A stretch of DNA of 64,000 nt from Sphingomonas canadensis (GCF_026013525.1 NZ_JAPDRA010000010.1:1-64000); one strand, 5' to 3'; positions 1 through 10,265 are shown, counted from the first letter of the stretch. The notes: generated from the sequence alone by a model not told the origin. Translations and numbers: made by a program.

Positions 1-63
1 AAACTCGCCGCCAACTTCCTCAGCGCCATCTACCTCGCCGCCGCCGTCACTTGGTGGTTATGA
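1..63 (+). mobile_element. C-terminal end of an IS5-type transposase (partial, cut by window edge)
   Basis: Frame 1 is open from the first base to a TGA at 61-63 and reads KLAANFLSAIYLAAAVTWWL. A lysine-leucine-alanine start, a conserved Asn-Phe-Leu and a run of Leu/Ala ending in Trp-Leu is the usual end of IS5-family DDE transposases. Only 20 codons are visible, so the family call is by resemblance alone. The IS right end should lie just after the stop; a CTAG at 73-76 could be part of it, but the other terminal repeat is outside the window. Confidence 0.5.
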
Positions 64-330
64 GTCTCGACCCTAGGTCGTAAAGTCCGGCGGCACCCGA
101 ATGCGCGAAGGGAGGCGATAGCGCCCCACCCGCGGCGCAGACATTTCCAGGACCCCGCCGCCATATTCTTGCACATATCTCGCGCCGCGCCTGTCGCGAC
201 TTCTGGCAACATCACCACACCCCCGCTAGTCGGACGGCCACGCGCAGCTTTTGTAGCTTTTATGCGACACCACTTTTGGAAAATTACAGCCGCCCGCCCG
301 AAAGCTGTGCAAAACCCCTTCCGCACGCAT

Positions 331-362
331 TGACAACGTTAGACAGCATGATAGCGTTAACA
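331..362. promoter_or_regulatory. Two LacI-type operator-like sites upstream of the TonB receptor
   Basis: TGACAACGTTA at 331-341 and TGATAGCGTTAACA at 349-362 lie 18 bp apart and share 9 of their first 11 bases. The second is a near palindrome around a central CG (10 of 14 positions symmetric), the form bound by LacI-family sugar regulators. A related site lies upstream of the second TonB receptor at 33974-33987. No lacI-family gene is in the window. The rest of 64-436 holds no gene that I can support. Confidence 0.5.
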
Positions 363-436
363 TGCACGAGGGAATCGCCCTTGGCATGCAGCGATTAACC
401 CGGCCGCGGCTTGCGGACATCGGGAGGAGGGGATTT

Positions 437-3400
437 ATGAGGAATATCCGGAAACCGCGCACGCTCGCGCGTTCGGCATCGGCACTCGCCGTCGCCGTTT
501 GTCTTTCGTTTCCCGTCGCAGCCTTTGCGCAGGAAGAAGAGGCGCAGGGCGAGGAAATCGTCGTCACCGGCATCCGCGCGAGCCTTGAGCGCTCGATGGA
601 CATCAAGCGCGAATCCACCGGCGTGGTCGATGCGATCTCCGCCGAGGACATGGGCAAGTTCCCCGACACCAACCTGGCGGAATCGCTCCAGCGCGTGCCG
701 GGCGTCTCGATCAATCGCGTCAACGGCGAAGGATCGCAGGTCACCGTCCGCGGCTTCGGCCCGCAGTTCAACCTTGTGACCGTTAACGGGCGCCAGATGG
801 CAACCTCGTTTGTCAACGCTGTCGGCGGCGACCAGTCGGTCGACTTCAGCCGCGCGACGAGCCGCTCGTTCGATTTCAACAACCTCGCTTCGGAAGGCGT
901 CAGCCGGCTGGAGGTCTACAAGACCGGCCGCGCGGCGATCCCGTCGGGCGGGATCGGCGCCGCGATCAACATCGTGACGCAGCGCCCGCTGGACGTCAGC
1001 GGCGAGGGTCTGCGCGGCAGCGTGGGCGCCAAGGCGCTGTATGACCTCAGCAATTCGGACTTCAAGGTGGACCCGGAATTCTCCGGCGTCGCGACCTGGA
1101 CGGACGAATCGAACACCTTCGGCATCTCGCTGTTCGGCGCCTATCAGAAGCGTGACAGCGCGGCGGCGAGCGCGACCTCCAACGATTGGAACATCACGCC
1201 CTTCTCGTCCTACCCGGGCAAGGGGCCGTCGACGGTGGTTACCGGCGCGCCTTCGAATCCGTCCACGCTGGTCGCGGTGCCGAACGACAGCCGCTACCAC
1301 TTTTCGGAATCGGAGCGCGAGCGCATCAACGCATCGGCGACGGTGCAATTCCAGCCGATGGACACGCTGACCTTCACCGCCGACGCGATGTTCGCGCAGA
1401 ACCGGATCAGCGAGCAGCGCACCGACCAGACCAACTGGTTCAACCGCCCGTTCGATCGCATCACCTTTGACAACAGCGATGCGGTGCCCACCGCCATCTA
1501 TGTCGAGGAAGGCGCGGGCTACAGCACGAAGGACATGGGCTTCGAGCAGCAGTATCGCGCGACCAAGACCCAGCTTCAGTCCTATGGCCTGAACGCGGAG
1601 TGGGAGCTTGGCTCGAACTTCACGCTCACGCTGGACGGCAACCATTCGGAATCGAAGTCGACGCCGGACGCCCCGAACGGCACCAGCTCGACCCTGGTCG
1701 CGTTCGGCGCCCCGGTGGTGGACAAGCATGCGGTGGACTATTCCGGTCCGGTGCCGAACCAGATCTGGACGCTGAACGACAGCGTCCGCGGCAACAACAA
1801 CGGCGTTCTGGATATCGGCGACCTGGGCACCCAGGTGCAGCGCACCAACGCATCCAGCCAGAGCCACCGCCTGAACCAGCTCAGCGGTAACATGGGCTGG
1901 GATTTCGGCGGCGGCAGCCGGCTGGACATCGGCTCCACCTACATCAACTCGAAGATGACGAGCGCCCGCATCCAGACCCAGCAGACGCTGGGCGACTGGG
2001 GCATCAACAATGTGGGCGACGTGAAGAACCTGGCCGGCAATCTGGTCACCCAGTTCTGCATGGGCTGCCAGTTCGACCATTATACCGTAACCGGCGCGGA
2101 CATCGCGTTCCGCGGCAACGCCGTGGACCTCTACAACGCCTTCGCGCCGCATTACGCGGGCCTTGGCAACCCGATCAACGTCAGCGGCAACGACTTCGAT
2201 CAGGTTACCGAGAAGATCTGGTCGGCCTATGCCCAGCTCACCTGGAAGGGCACGCTGATGGATCGCCCGGCCAGCGTGGTGGGCGGCGTCCGTTTCGAGA
2301 ACACGAAGGTCACGTCCTTCTCGCGCGTCGCGCAGCCGGACCGGATCGAGTGGGACTCGGATAACGACTTCACCCGCGTGATCGGCAGCACGATCGCCGA
2401 AATCACCCGCAACGGCGAATACAACAACCTGCTGCCGTCGATCGATTTCCAGATCTCGCCGGTGGACGATGTCGTCGCGCGCGTTTCGTACAGCAAGACG
2501 ATCGCCCGCGCCGATTATGGCAACCTGTTCGCTTCGCAGTCCGCGGGCGCGCCGAACCGCCCGACCGCGCTGGGCGGCGTGACCTCCGGCACCCAGGGCA
2601 ACCCGGACCTGCTGCCGCTGGTTTCCGATAACTTCGACATCTCGCTCGAATGGTATTTCGACAAGTCGAGCTATGTGTCGGCGGGCTTCTTCTACAAGCA
2701 GGTGAAGAACTTCGTCGGCGTCGGCCAGGTGAACCAGAACCTGTTCGGCCTGCGGGACCCGAGCTCGGGTGCGGCTGGTTCGCGTTCGGGCGCGGCGCTC
2801 ACCGCGATCAACGGCCTGGGCGCGGTGGTGAACGACGTCAGCCTGTTCACCATGACCGCGCTGATCGACGCCAACGGCGGCAGCGTGGCGGCGGCGACGG
2901 CGCAGTTCGCGGCCAACCTGGGCGTCAACGGCCAGCTCGACCAGGCATTCGTGGACACGGTGCTGGCGGCCCGCGACGTGATCGCGAACGCGAGCGATCC
3001 GCTGTTCGTCTTCCAGGTCTCGACGCCGATCAACAACCGCGAAGGCAACATCCACGGCTTCGAGCTGCAGGGCCAGTACTTCCTGGGCAACAGCGGCTTT
3101 GGCGTCTCGGGTTCGTTCACCAAGGTGTACGGCGACGTGACCGTCGACATCCTGTCGGATCCGGGCACCAACGTCTACGCGCTGGTGGGTCTGGCCGACA
3201 GCTTCAACATCACCGGCATCTACGACAAGGGCGGGATTTCGGCCCGGGTCGCCTACAACTGGCGCGACAAGTTCCTTGCGAACGTGAACCGCGGCGGCGG
3301 GCGCAGCCCGGAGTTTTTCGCGCCCTTCGGCACGCTGGACGCGAGCGTGAGCTGGGACATCACGGACCAGATCGCGGTCTCGTTCGAGGCGATCAATATC

Positions 3401-3502
3401 CTGAGCGAGCCGATCCGGTCCTATGGCCGCGACGAGAACCAGGTCTGGTTCGCGCAGGAGCAGAAGCCGCGCCTGTTCCTGGGGGCACGCTACCGCTTCT
3501 GA
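437..3502 (+). CDS. TonB-dependent receptor
   Basis: Outer-membrane active-transport barrel of 1021 residues, powered by TonB, of the large Xanthomonas/Caulobacter-type receptor family. A signal peptide of about 32 residues ends in AFAQ, then comes an acidic stretch and a TonB-box-like EIVVTG. The plug follows (GKFPDTNLAESLQRVPGV, then VTVRGFGPQFNLVTVNGRQM), then the beta barrel with a terminal aromatic residue (YRF). The start is ATG 437, which has GGAGGAGGGG just before it; an in-frame ATG at 362 would add 25 unlikely residues and overlap the operator. It heads a cassette with SapC, a cupin-like protein and a halogenase, and ends at a strong terminator, so the downstream genes probably depend on read-through or their own promoter. 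The substrate is unknown; the operator type suggests a carbohydrate. Confidence 0.92.
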   Translation: MRNIRKPRTLARSASALAVAVCLSFPVAAFAQEEEAQGEEIVVTGIRASLERSMDIKRESTGVVDAISAEDMGKFPDTNLAESLQRVPGVSINRVNGEGSQVTVRGFGPQFNLVTVNGRQMATSFVNAVGGDQSVDFSRATSRSFDFNNLASEGVSRLEVYKTGRAAIPSGGIGAAINIVTQRPLDVSGEGLRGSVGAKALYDLSNSDFKVDPEFSGVATWTDESNTFGISLFGAYQKRDSAAASATSNDWNITPFSSYPGKGPSTVVTGAPSNPSTLVAVPNDSRYHFSESERERINASATVQFQPMDTLTFTADAMFAQNRISEQRTDQTNWFNRPFDRITFDNSDAVPTAIYVEEGAGYSTKDMGFEQQYRATKTQLQSYGLNAEWELGSNFTLTLDGNHSESKSTPDAPNGTSSTLVAFGAPVVDKHAVDYSGPVPNQIWTLNDSVRGNNNGVLDIGDLGTQVQRTNASSQSHRLNQLSGNMGWDFGGGSRLDIGSTYINSKMTSARIQTQQTLGDWGINNVGDVKNLAGNLVTQFCMGCQFDHYTVTGADIAFRGNAVDLYNAFAPHYAGLGNPINVSGNDFDQVTEKIWSAYAQLTWKGTLMDRPASVVGGVRFENTKVTSFSRVAQPDRIEWDSDNDFTRVIGSTIAEITRNGEYNNLLPSIDFQISPVDDVVARVSYSKTIARADYGNLFASQSAGAPNRPTALGGVTSGTQGNPDLLPLVSDNFDISLEWYFDKSSYVSAGFFYKQVKNFVGVGQVNQNLFGLRDPSSGAAGSRSGAALTAINGLGAVVNDVSLFTMTALIDANGGSVAAATAQFAANLGVNGQLDQAFVDTVLAARDVIANASDPLFVFQVSTPINNREGNIHGFELQGQYFLGNSGFGVSGSFTKVYGDVTVDILSDPGTNVYALVGLADSFNITGIYDKGGISARVAYNWRDKFLANVNRGGGRSPEFFAPFGTLDASVSWDITDQIAVSFEAINILSEPIRSYGRDENQVWFAQEQKPRLFLGARYRF

Positions 3503-3531
3503 TCGCGTTCCGGTCAATCAATAAGAGGGGG

Positions 3532-3560
3532 AAAGGCCGCTGCTTGCAGCGGCCTTTTTT
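3532..3560 (+). terminator. Rho-independent terminator after the TonB receptor
   Basis: A 12-bp perfect stem, AAAGGCCGCTGC (3532-3543) with its complement (3546-3557), has a 2-base loop and runs into six T residues. It lies 30 bp after the receptor stop. Confidence 0.9.
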
Positions 3561-3640
3561 CCCGGGGCATTGAGCCGGGGCGCCGCCTGTCCCATAGCTG
3601 TGCCCATAAGGAGAGAGTGGCCGCGCGCGGCCCTGCAACG

Positions 3641-4351
3641 ATGGCAAACGAACTGCTCAACAACGTCGATCATCACGATCTGCGCGTCATCACGCGCCAC
3701 GGCGCCGAACATGGCGACGGCATCAACCAGGTGATGGTCTTTCCCACCGAATTCGAAGGATTGCAGCGTGAATATCCCATCCTGTTCCGGCGGGATGGCG
3801 AAGGGGCGCTGCGCCCCGTCGCGCTGCTGGGCCTGGATCGCGACGAGAATCTGTTCCTGGACGGCGCGGGCGGATGGCGCGCGCGCCAGGTGCCGGTGCT
3901 GCAACAGCGCGGGCCGTTCAGCATCGCCGCTCCTTCCACGCCCGATGGCGAGCCGATGATCCGCATCGATACCGCCCACCCGCGCGTATCGCGCAGCGAG
4001 GGCGAGCCGCTGTTCCTGCCGCACGGCGGCAACACCCCCTATCTCGACCATATGAGCGCAGTGCTCCAGGCGATCTATATCGGCCATCACCTGCTGGCGC
4101 CGATGGCCGCCGCGTTCGAGCAGGCCGGGCTGCTGCGCCCCGTGAACCTGGAGGCGCGCGTGGGCGAGAGCGATATCTATACGGTGTCGGAGGTGTTCAC
4201 GATCGATCGCGAGCGGCTGGCCGCGCTGGGCGGCGATGAGCTGGCGGCGCTGCACCGCGCGGGCTTCCTGCAAAGCGCCTTCCATGTCGTGGCGTCGCTG
4301 GCCAATTTCACCCGGCTGATCGAACTCAAGCAGGCGCGCACGGCGGGCTGA
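3641..4351 (+). CDS. SapC family protein
   Basis: Protein of 236 residues beginning MANELLNN and then HHDLRVI, the usual opening of the SapC-like proteins found beside TonB receptors in sphingomonads and Caulobacter. The family is named after a Campylobacter S-layer export protein, but its function in TonB-receptor loci is not established. I see no signal peptide or membrane segment. ATG 3641 is chosen because the family usually begins there. A GTG at 3617, with AAGGAG 3 bases upstream, would add 8 residues and cannot be excluded. The stop is one base before the next gene, so the two are probably translated together. Confidence 0.85.
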   Translation: MANELLNNVDHHDLRVITRHGAEHGDGINQVMVFPTEFEGLQREYPILFRRDGEGALRPVALLGLDRDENLFLDGAGGWRARQVPVLQQRGPFSIAAPSTPDGEPMIRIDTAHPRVSRSEGEPLFLPHGGNTPYLDHMSAVLQAIYIGHHLLAPMAAAFEQAGLLRPVNLEARVGESDIYTVSEVFTIDRERLAALGGDELAALHRAGFLQSAFHVVASLANFTRLIELKQARTAG

Positions 4352-4352
4352 C

Positions 4353-5381
4353 ATGAACGAAGCGCCCCGCCCCGCCCCCGTAGAGGCGATTGCGTGGACC
4401 GGAGGCGCGCTGCCGCTGAGCGACCTGATGGAGGCGGCACGTCCGGTGCTGTTCAAGGGGTTCATGCGCGATTGGCCGCTGGTGCAGACGGGGCTCCGCT
4501 CCCCGGCCGAGGCCATTGCCTATCTCAAGCGCTTCGACGGCGGGCGCCCGGTGGTGGGCTTCACCGGCCCGCCCGGGATCGGCGGCCGATTCTTCTACGA
4601 CGCGGGGCTCTCGGGACTGAACTTCGATGCCGCGCGCGTGCCGCTGGGGGATTTCCTCGATCGCATCGCCCGGCATCTGGACGATCCCGCGCCCCCCGCC
4701 TTCTACATCGGATCGACCGATCTCGATCTCTACCTGCCCGGCATCGCGGACGAGAACGGCATCGGAATCGACGCGCTGACCGGCCGCCCCCCCGTCAAGA
4801 GCATCTGGATCGGCAACCGCACCGTGGCGTCGACGCACCACGACATGTCGAACAACATCGCCTGCTGTGCGGCCGGGCGGCGTCGTTTCACGCTGTTCCC
4901 GCCCGATCAGGTCGCGAACCTCTATCCCGGCCCGCTGGAGCCCACGCCCGGCGGCCAGGTGGTGAGCATGGTGGACCTGCGCGCGCCCGACCTGGACCGC
5001 TATCCGCGCTTCGCCGAGGCGCTGGCGCATGCCCAGGTGGCGGAGATGGAGCCGGGCGACCTGCTATTCTATCCCGCGCTGTGGTGGCACAATGTCGAGG
5101 CGCTGGAGCCGTTCAACATCCTGGTCAACTATTGGTGGAACGACGTGCCCGCCTTCATGGATACGCCGCAGAACACGCTGCTCCACGCGCTGCTCAGCCT
5201 GCGCGACCGGCCGGAGCAGGAAAAGGCCGCCTGGCGCGCGATGTTCGACTATTATGTATTCGGCCCGGCGGAGATGCCCGCCGCGCACCTGCCCGCGCAC
5301 GCGCAGGGCGCGCTGGGGCCGCTCGACGAGATGAAGGCACGGCGGCTGCGCGCGCAGTTGCTCCAGCGGCTCAACCGCTGA
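4353..5381 (+). CDS. Cupin-like (JmjC/FIH-type) domain protein
   Basis: Protein of 342 residues resembling the Cupin_8 group of Fe(II)/2-oxoglutarate dioxygenases. The expected iron ligands are visible: an H-x-D at His162/Asp164 (THHDMSNN) and a distal histidine at His246 (LWWHNVEAL). No signal peptide is seen, so it should be cytoplasmic. It starts two bases after the SapC stop and lies 16 bp before the halogenase. Family members occur repeatedly with TonB receptors and tryptophan-halogenase-like proteins, but their substrate is unknown. Protein or small-molecule hydroxylation is an inference from the fold and ligands only. Confidence 0.85.
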   Translation: MNEAPRPAPVEAIAWTGGALPLSDLMEAARPVLFKGFMRDWPLVQTGLRSPAEAIAYLKRFDGGRPVVGFTGPPGIGGRFFYDAGLSGLNFDAARVPLGDFLDRIARHLDDPAPPAFYIGSTDLDLYLPGIADENGIGIDALTGRPPVKSIWIGNRTVASTHHDMSNNIACCAAGRRRFTLFPPDQVANLYPGPLEPTPGGQVVSMVDLRAPDLDRYPRFAEALAHAQVAEMEPGDLLFYPALWWHNVEALEPFNILVNYWWNDVPAFMDTPQNTLLHALLSLRDRPEQEKAAWRAMFDYYVFGPAEMPAAHLPAHAQGALGPLDEMKARRLRAQLLQRLNR

Positions 5382-5397
5382 GCCGGAGGGGGACAGG

Positions 5398-6885
5398 ATG
5401 ACCAATCGTCCGGTGAAGCGCGTGGTGATCGCGGGCGGCGGCACGGCGGGCTGGCTGGCCGCGGCGGCGCTGGGCCGCCAGCTCGGCGCGCTGGTGGAGA
5501 TCGTGCTGATCGAATCCGAAGAGATCGGCACGATCGGCGTGGGCGAATCCACCGTGCCCACCACGCGCACCTTCCACAGTATCGCCGGCATCGACGAGCG
5601 CGAGTTCGTCCGCGACAACCAGGCCAGCTTCAAGCTGGGCATCTCGTTCGAGAACTGGGCGCGGCCCGGTGACCGCTATTTCCACAGCTTCGGCACGCTG
5701 GGCCGCGCCACCTGGATGGCCGATTTCCAGCATTTCTGGCTGGAGGCCGCCGCGCAGGGGCTGGAATCCGGGATCGGCGAATATTGCCTTGAGCATCAGG
5801 CGGGGATCGCCGGGCGCTTCACCGGGGGCGAAGACGGGCCGCTCAACTATGCCTATCACCTCGATGCGTCGCGCTACGCCCGCTTCCTGCGCCGGCTGAG
5901 CGAGGCGGCGGGCGTGAAGCGCGTCGAAGGGCGGATCGAGCGCGTCGAACAGCATGGCGAAAGCGGCTTCGTGGAGGCGCTGGTGCTGGCATCGGGCGAG
6001 CGGATCGCGGGCGACCTGTTCCTCGATTGCACCGGCTTCCGCTCGCTGCTGCTGGGCGGCACGATGGGCGTGCCGTTCGACGATTGGTCGCACTGGCTGC
6101 CCACCGACAGCGCGCTTCCGGCCCAGACGCGCAGCGTGGGGCCGGCGGTGCCCTATACCCGCGCGATCGCGCATGATGCGGGCTGGCAATGGCGCATCCC
6201 GCTCCAGCACCGCGTCGGCAACGGCTTCGTCTATGCCAGCGCCTTCCTGAAGGACGAGGACCGCGCGCGCGAGGCGTTCCACACGGGCCTGGAGGGCGAG
6301 ATACTGATCGAACCCCGCCTGATCCGGTTCAAGGCGGGCGCGCGCACGCGGACCTGGGAGAAGAACGTCTTCGCGCTGGGCCTGTCGGGCAGCTTCATCG
6401 AGCCGCTGGAATCGACCGCGATCCACCTGATCCAGGTCGCAGTGACGCGGCTGATGCAGAGCTTCCCCTTCGATGGATGCCACCCCGCGGCGATCGAACG
6501 CTACAACCGTCGCACGCGCGGCGAGCTGGAGAATATCCGCGACTTCATCATCCTCCACTATCACCAGACCGAGCGGGAGGATTCGGAGTTCTGGCGCTAT
6601 GTCCGCCACATGCCGATCCCGGATTCGCTGGCGGAGCGCATCGCGCTGTTCGCCGAGGGTGCCGAGGCATGGCAGGGGCAGGACGAGCTGTTCCGCGTCG
6701 ATAGCTGGGTCCAGGTGATGCTCGGCCAGCGGCTGCGTCCGCGCAGCCATAACCATGTCGCGCGGATGATGCCGCAGGGCCAGCTCCGCGCGGCGCTGGA
6801 CGGGCTCAAGGCCAATGTCGGCCGCACCGTCGCCGCGCTGCCGCCGCACCAGCAATATCTCGACGCGCTCTGCGCCGGGGATTGA
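5398..6885 (+). CDS. Tryptophan-halogenase-family flavoprotein
   Basis: Flavin-dependent halogenase-like protein of 495 residues. The N-terminal FAD site is GGGTAG (residues 13-18). The catalytic lysine is present at Lys79 (ASFKLGISFENW), the same number as in PrnA. The halogenase-specific W-x-W-x-I-P is at 263-268 (WQWRIP), and the substrate-site Glu-Ser is kept at 338-339 (EPLEST). All features needed for chloride/FADH2 chemistry therefore appear intact. It ends the receptor-SapC-cupin cassette, preceded by GGAGGGGGA. No flavin reductase gene is adjacent, so reduced flavin must come from elsewhere. Whether members in TonB loci act on free tryptophan or on an indole-like or peptide ligand is not known from sequence. 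Confidence 0.9.
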   Translation: MTNRPVKRVVIAGGGTAGWLAAAALGRQLGALVEIVLIESEEIGTIGVGESTVPTTRTFHSIAGIDEREFVRDNQASFKLGISFENWARPGDRYFHSFGTLGRATWMADFQHFWLEAAAQGLESGIGEYCLEHQAGIAGRFTGGEDGPLNYAYHLDASRYARFLRRLSEAAGVKRVEGRIERVEQHGESGFVEALVLASGERIAGDLFLDCTGFRSLLLGGTMGVPFDDWSHWLPTDSALPAQTRSVGPAVPYTRAIAHDAGWQWRIPLQHRVGNGFVYASAFLKDEDRAREAFHTGLEGEILIEPRLIRFKAGARTRTWEKNVFALGLSGSFIEPLESTAIHLIQVAVTRLMQSFPFDGCHPAAIERYNRRTRGELENIRDFIILHYHQTEREDSEFWRYVRHMPIPDSLAERIALFAEGAEAWQGQDELFRVDSWVQVMLGQRLRPRSHNHVARMMPQGQLRAALDGLKANVGRTVAALPPHQQYLDALCAGD

Positions 6886-6976
6886 AGGCCTGGCGGCTCC
6901 GGCCCGCTCCTGCTCCCCTCCCCCCTCTCAGGTAGCGGGAATTATGTGTCGGCTTTCCCATTTAAACGCCCAAGGC

Positions 6977-7020
6977 CCGGACGCCGTTTCCCTGAGGCAG
7001 GTTGGGAAAGCGGCGTCCGG
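6977..7020. terminator. Strong hairpin between convergent genes
   Basis: CCGGACGCCG-TTTCCC (6977-6992) pairs with GGGAAA-G-CGGCGTCCGG (7004-7020), giving 16 bp with one bulged base and an 11-base loop. It lies between the convergent halogenase and permease genes. There is no T tract on either side, so termination is inferred from position and stability. Confidence 0.55.
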
Positions 7021-7043
7021 ACCGGCCCGTCACCCGCGCCCGG

Positions 7044-9545
7044 TCATTCGTACCGGAGCGCGTTGACGGGGTTCTCGCGTGCGACCCGGACCGCGTGCGC
7101 GCCGATCGTGCCGATCGCGATCAGCAGCGCCAGCGCACCCGCGGCTACGAAGGGAGCCGGGCCAAGCGAGATCCGGGCATCGAAGCTGTTGAGCCAATCG
7201 CGCATCACCCACCAGGCGACCGGCCATGCGATCAGGTTGGCGATCACCACGGGCTTGGAGAACTGCCACACCAGCAGCCGCACGATATCCCACGTCCGCG
7301 CGCCCAGCACCTTGCGGATGCCGATCTCGCGCGTCCGCCGTTCCGCGGTGAAGGCGGCGAGCCCGAACAGGCCCAGGCAGGCAACGATCACCGCCAGCCC
7401 CGCGAAGCCGGCGAACAGCTTCGCGCGCGCGTCCTCAGACTTGTAGAGGTCCAGCATGATCTCATCGCTGAAGCGCGCGGCGAAGGGCACGTCGGGAACC
7501 AGCTTGCGCCACAGCGCCTCCACGCCCTGGCGCACGCGCGCCGGATCGCCTTCGAAGCGCACGATCATGTGCGTCATCGAACCCTCGCGCGTCTTGAAGA
7601 ACAGCAGCGGATCGATCGATTCGCGGACCGAGCGGAAGCGCGAATCCTTCACCACGCCGATGATCGTCACCGGCACCAGCCCGTACTGGTCCTCCACCAG
7701 CCCGGCGCGCAGCGTCTTGCCGATCGCCTCCTGCGGCGTGGCATAGCCCAGCTTCTTCGCGGCCAGCGCGTTGATCACGATGTTCGCGCCGCGCGCCACC
7801 AGCGCCAGGTGCGCCGCTTCGGGCGTGGGATAGGGCACGGTCATATCGTCCATCTCGCGCCCGTCGAACCAGCGGCCGGCCACGAGTTGGAGCCCCATCG
7901 CGTCCTTGAAGCCGATATCGACGCCATAGTTGCCGATCGTCACCGGATCGGGGCGGCCGGGGACGAGCAGCCCGGTGTTGCTGTTGTTGAAGGTGGCCAC
8001 GCCGATGCCGGTGCGCCCCACCGCCTTCACGCCGGGCAGGCGCGCGGTCTGCGCCACGATCGTCTCGCCCTTGCCATAGGCCTGGCGCCGGCTCATCTCC
8101 TCCACCTGCAGGATGTGGTCGCGCTGATAGCCGGGATCTGCGGTGCGCGCGTAGACGGTCTGCGCATAGACCACGCCGGTGCAGATGATCAGCGCGATCG
8201 AGACGGCGAACTGGCCCACCACCAGCACGCTGCGCAACAGCCCCGTCCCCGCGGCCTCGGCGGCGGACTTGTTCGCCTTCAGCACCGCGGCCGGCTGGAA
8301 GCGCGATAGGAAGAAGGCCGGATAGAGGCCGCTGAGCACCCCCACCGCCAGCATCAGCCCCAGCACGGGCAGCAGGATGCCCCCCTCGCCCAGATAGCGC
8401 ACCGGGATATCGGCATCCAGGAACGCGGCCAGCGGCGGCATCAGCAGCTCCACCATCGCCAGCGCGATCACCATCGCGATCGCCGATATCAGCACCGCTT
8501 CGCCGATGAACTGCAGGATTAGCTGCCGCCGCGTCGCGCCCAGCACCTTGCGCAGCGCCACCTCGCGCGCGCGCTGGCTGGCGCGGGCGGTGGCCAGGTT
8601 GGTGAAGTTGACGATCGCCATGCCCAGGATCAGCAGCGCGATCACCGCGAAGGTGACGATCGTGGCGCGATCGTTGCCGGGCGTCATCGCCCCGCCCTGC
8701 CCCGTGCCCAGATGCACGTCGCGGACATTGACCAGGTGCCAGTCCTGCTGATCGCCCATGTTGAAGCGCGCCTCGCCCGCAGTCTGATCGGGGATGTTGC
8801 GCTTCTCCCACGCGGGAAGCTGCGCCTCGATCGCGGCGGGATCGGTGCCGGGCTTCAGCCGCACCCAGATCCAGCCGCTCTGGCATCCCCAGCAGTTGAG
8901 CGCCTCCGGCTGATCGGCGAAATATTCGTTGATGTCGATCCGCGCGACCGTGTTGAGCTTCAGGTGCGAGTTCTTCGGCAGGTCCGCGAGCACGGCGTTG
9001 ATGCGGAAATCGCGCGTCTGGCCGCGGCTGACCACGGTGAAGCTGCGGCCCAGCACGTCATCGGTGCCATAGCGGCGCAGCGCCTCGCTGCGCGTGACCG
9101 CGGCCGATCCCGGCGCCTTCAGCGCATCCGCCGATCCACGCACCAGCGGCAGTTGCAGCACCTGGAGCAGATCGCCCGAAGTGTAGAGGAAATCCTCCAG
9201 CGTCTCGACCCCGCCGTCGCGCTGGAGCACGGGCGCGCTGCCCATCGCATAGACCCAGCTTTCGATCTGCGGGAAATCCTTCTGCAGCGCCGCGCCGGTG
9301 ACATAGGGCGTCATCTGCAGCTCGGGATCGCTGCCCGTGCTCGTCTCCGGCTTGTACCAGGACTGGACCTGATAGGTGTTCGCGGCGTCCGGCAGCCATT
9401 TGTCGTAGCTGAACTCGTATCGCACGAAGAGCAGGATCATCAGGCAGGCGGCCATGCCGATCGCCAGCCCCAGGATGTTGATCACGGCATAGGTGCGGTT
9501 CTTCATCAGCGCCCGCACGCCCACCGTCAGATAATTGCGCCACAT
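7044..9545 (-). CDS. MacB-like ABC transporter permease (FtsX family, duplicated)
   Basis: Inner-membrane permease of 833 residues. It has an N-terminal transmembrane helix (about residues 20-42), a periplasmic MacB core domain, a central group of three FtsX helices, and then a second periplasmic domain and FtsX bundle. It ends PVNALRYE, the usual tail of these permeases. The start is ATG 9545 (MWRNYLTVGVRAL), the conserved opening; the longer reading frame runs back into the ATPase gene. It lies 28 bp after the ATPase and is last in the operon. With the ATPase and the HlyD adaptor it should form a tripartite mechanotransmission-type exporter. No outer-membrane TolC gene is nearby. The substrate is unknown. 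Confidence 0.9.
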   Translation of the reverse strand: MWRNYLTVGVRALMKNRTYAVINILGLAIGMAACLMILLFVRYEFSYDKWLPDAANTYQVQSWYKPETSTGSDPELQMTPYVTGAALQKDFPQIESWVYAMGSAPVLQRDGGVETLEDFLYTSGDLLQVLQLPLVRGSADALKAPGSAAVTRSEALRRYGTDDVLGRSFTVVSRGQTRDFRINAVLADLPKNSHLKLNTVARIDINEYFADQPEALNCWGCQSGWIWVRLKPGTDPAAIEAQLPAWEKRNIPDQTAGEARFNMGDQQDWHLVNVRDVHLGTGQGGAMTPGNDRATIVTFAVIALLILGMAIVNFTNLATARASQRAREVALRKVLGATRRQLILQFIGEAVLISAIAMVIALAMVELLMPPLAAFLDADIPVRYLGEGGILLPVLGLMLAVGVLSGLYPAFFLSRFQPAAVLKANKSAAEAAGTGLLRSVLVVGQFAVSIALIICTGVVYAQTVYARTADPGYQRDHILQVEEMSRRQAYGKGETIVAQTARLPGVKAVGRTGIGVATFNNSNTGLLVPGRPDPVTIGNYGVDIGFKDAMGLQLVAGRWFDGREMDDMTVPYPTPEAAHLALVARGANIVINALAAKKLGYATPQEAIGKTLRAGLVEDQYGLVPVTIIGVVKDSRFRSVRESIDPLLFFKTREGSMTHMIVRFEGDPARVRQGVEALWRKLVPDVPFAARFSDEIMLDLYKSEDARAKLFAGFAGLAVIVACLGLFGLAAFTAERRTREIGIRKVLGARTWDIVRLLVWQFSKPVVIANLIAWPVAWWVMRDWLNSFDARISLGPAPFVAAGALALLIAIGTIGAHAVRVARENPVNALRYE

Positions 9546-9573
9546 GGCTCGATGCTCCCTGGACCTGTTGCGC

Positions 9574-10254
<681 letters not shown>

Positions 10255-10265
10255 CTGTCTTCCTT

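Noticed and set aside
1..436. Open frames at 30-326 and 226-882
   Set aside because: No ribosome site and no protein-like composition; they overlap the promoter and the start of the receptor gene.
395..3517. 1040-codon open frame antisense to the first TonB receptor
   Set aside because: It is a shadow frame of GC-rich coding DNA, with Arg/Ala/Asp-rich low-complexity protein and no ribosome site; the sense strand encodes a clear receptor.
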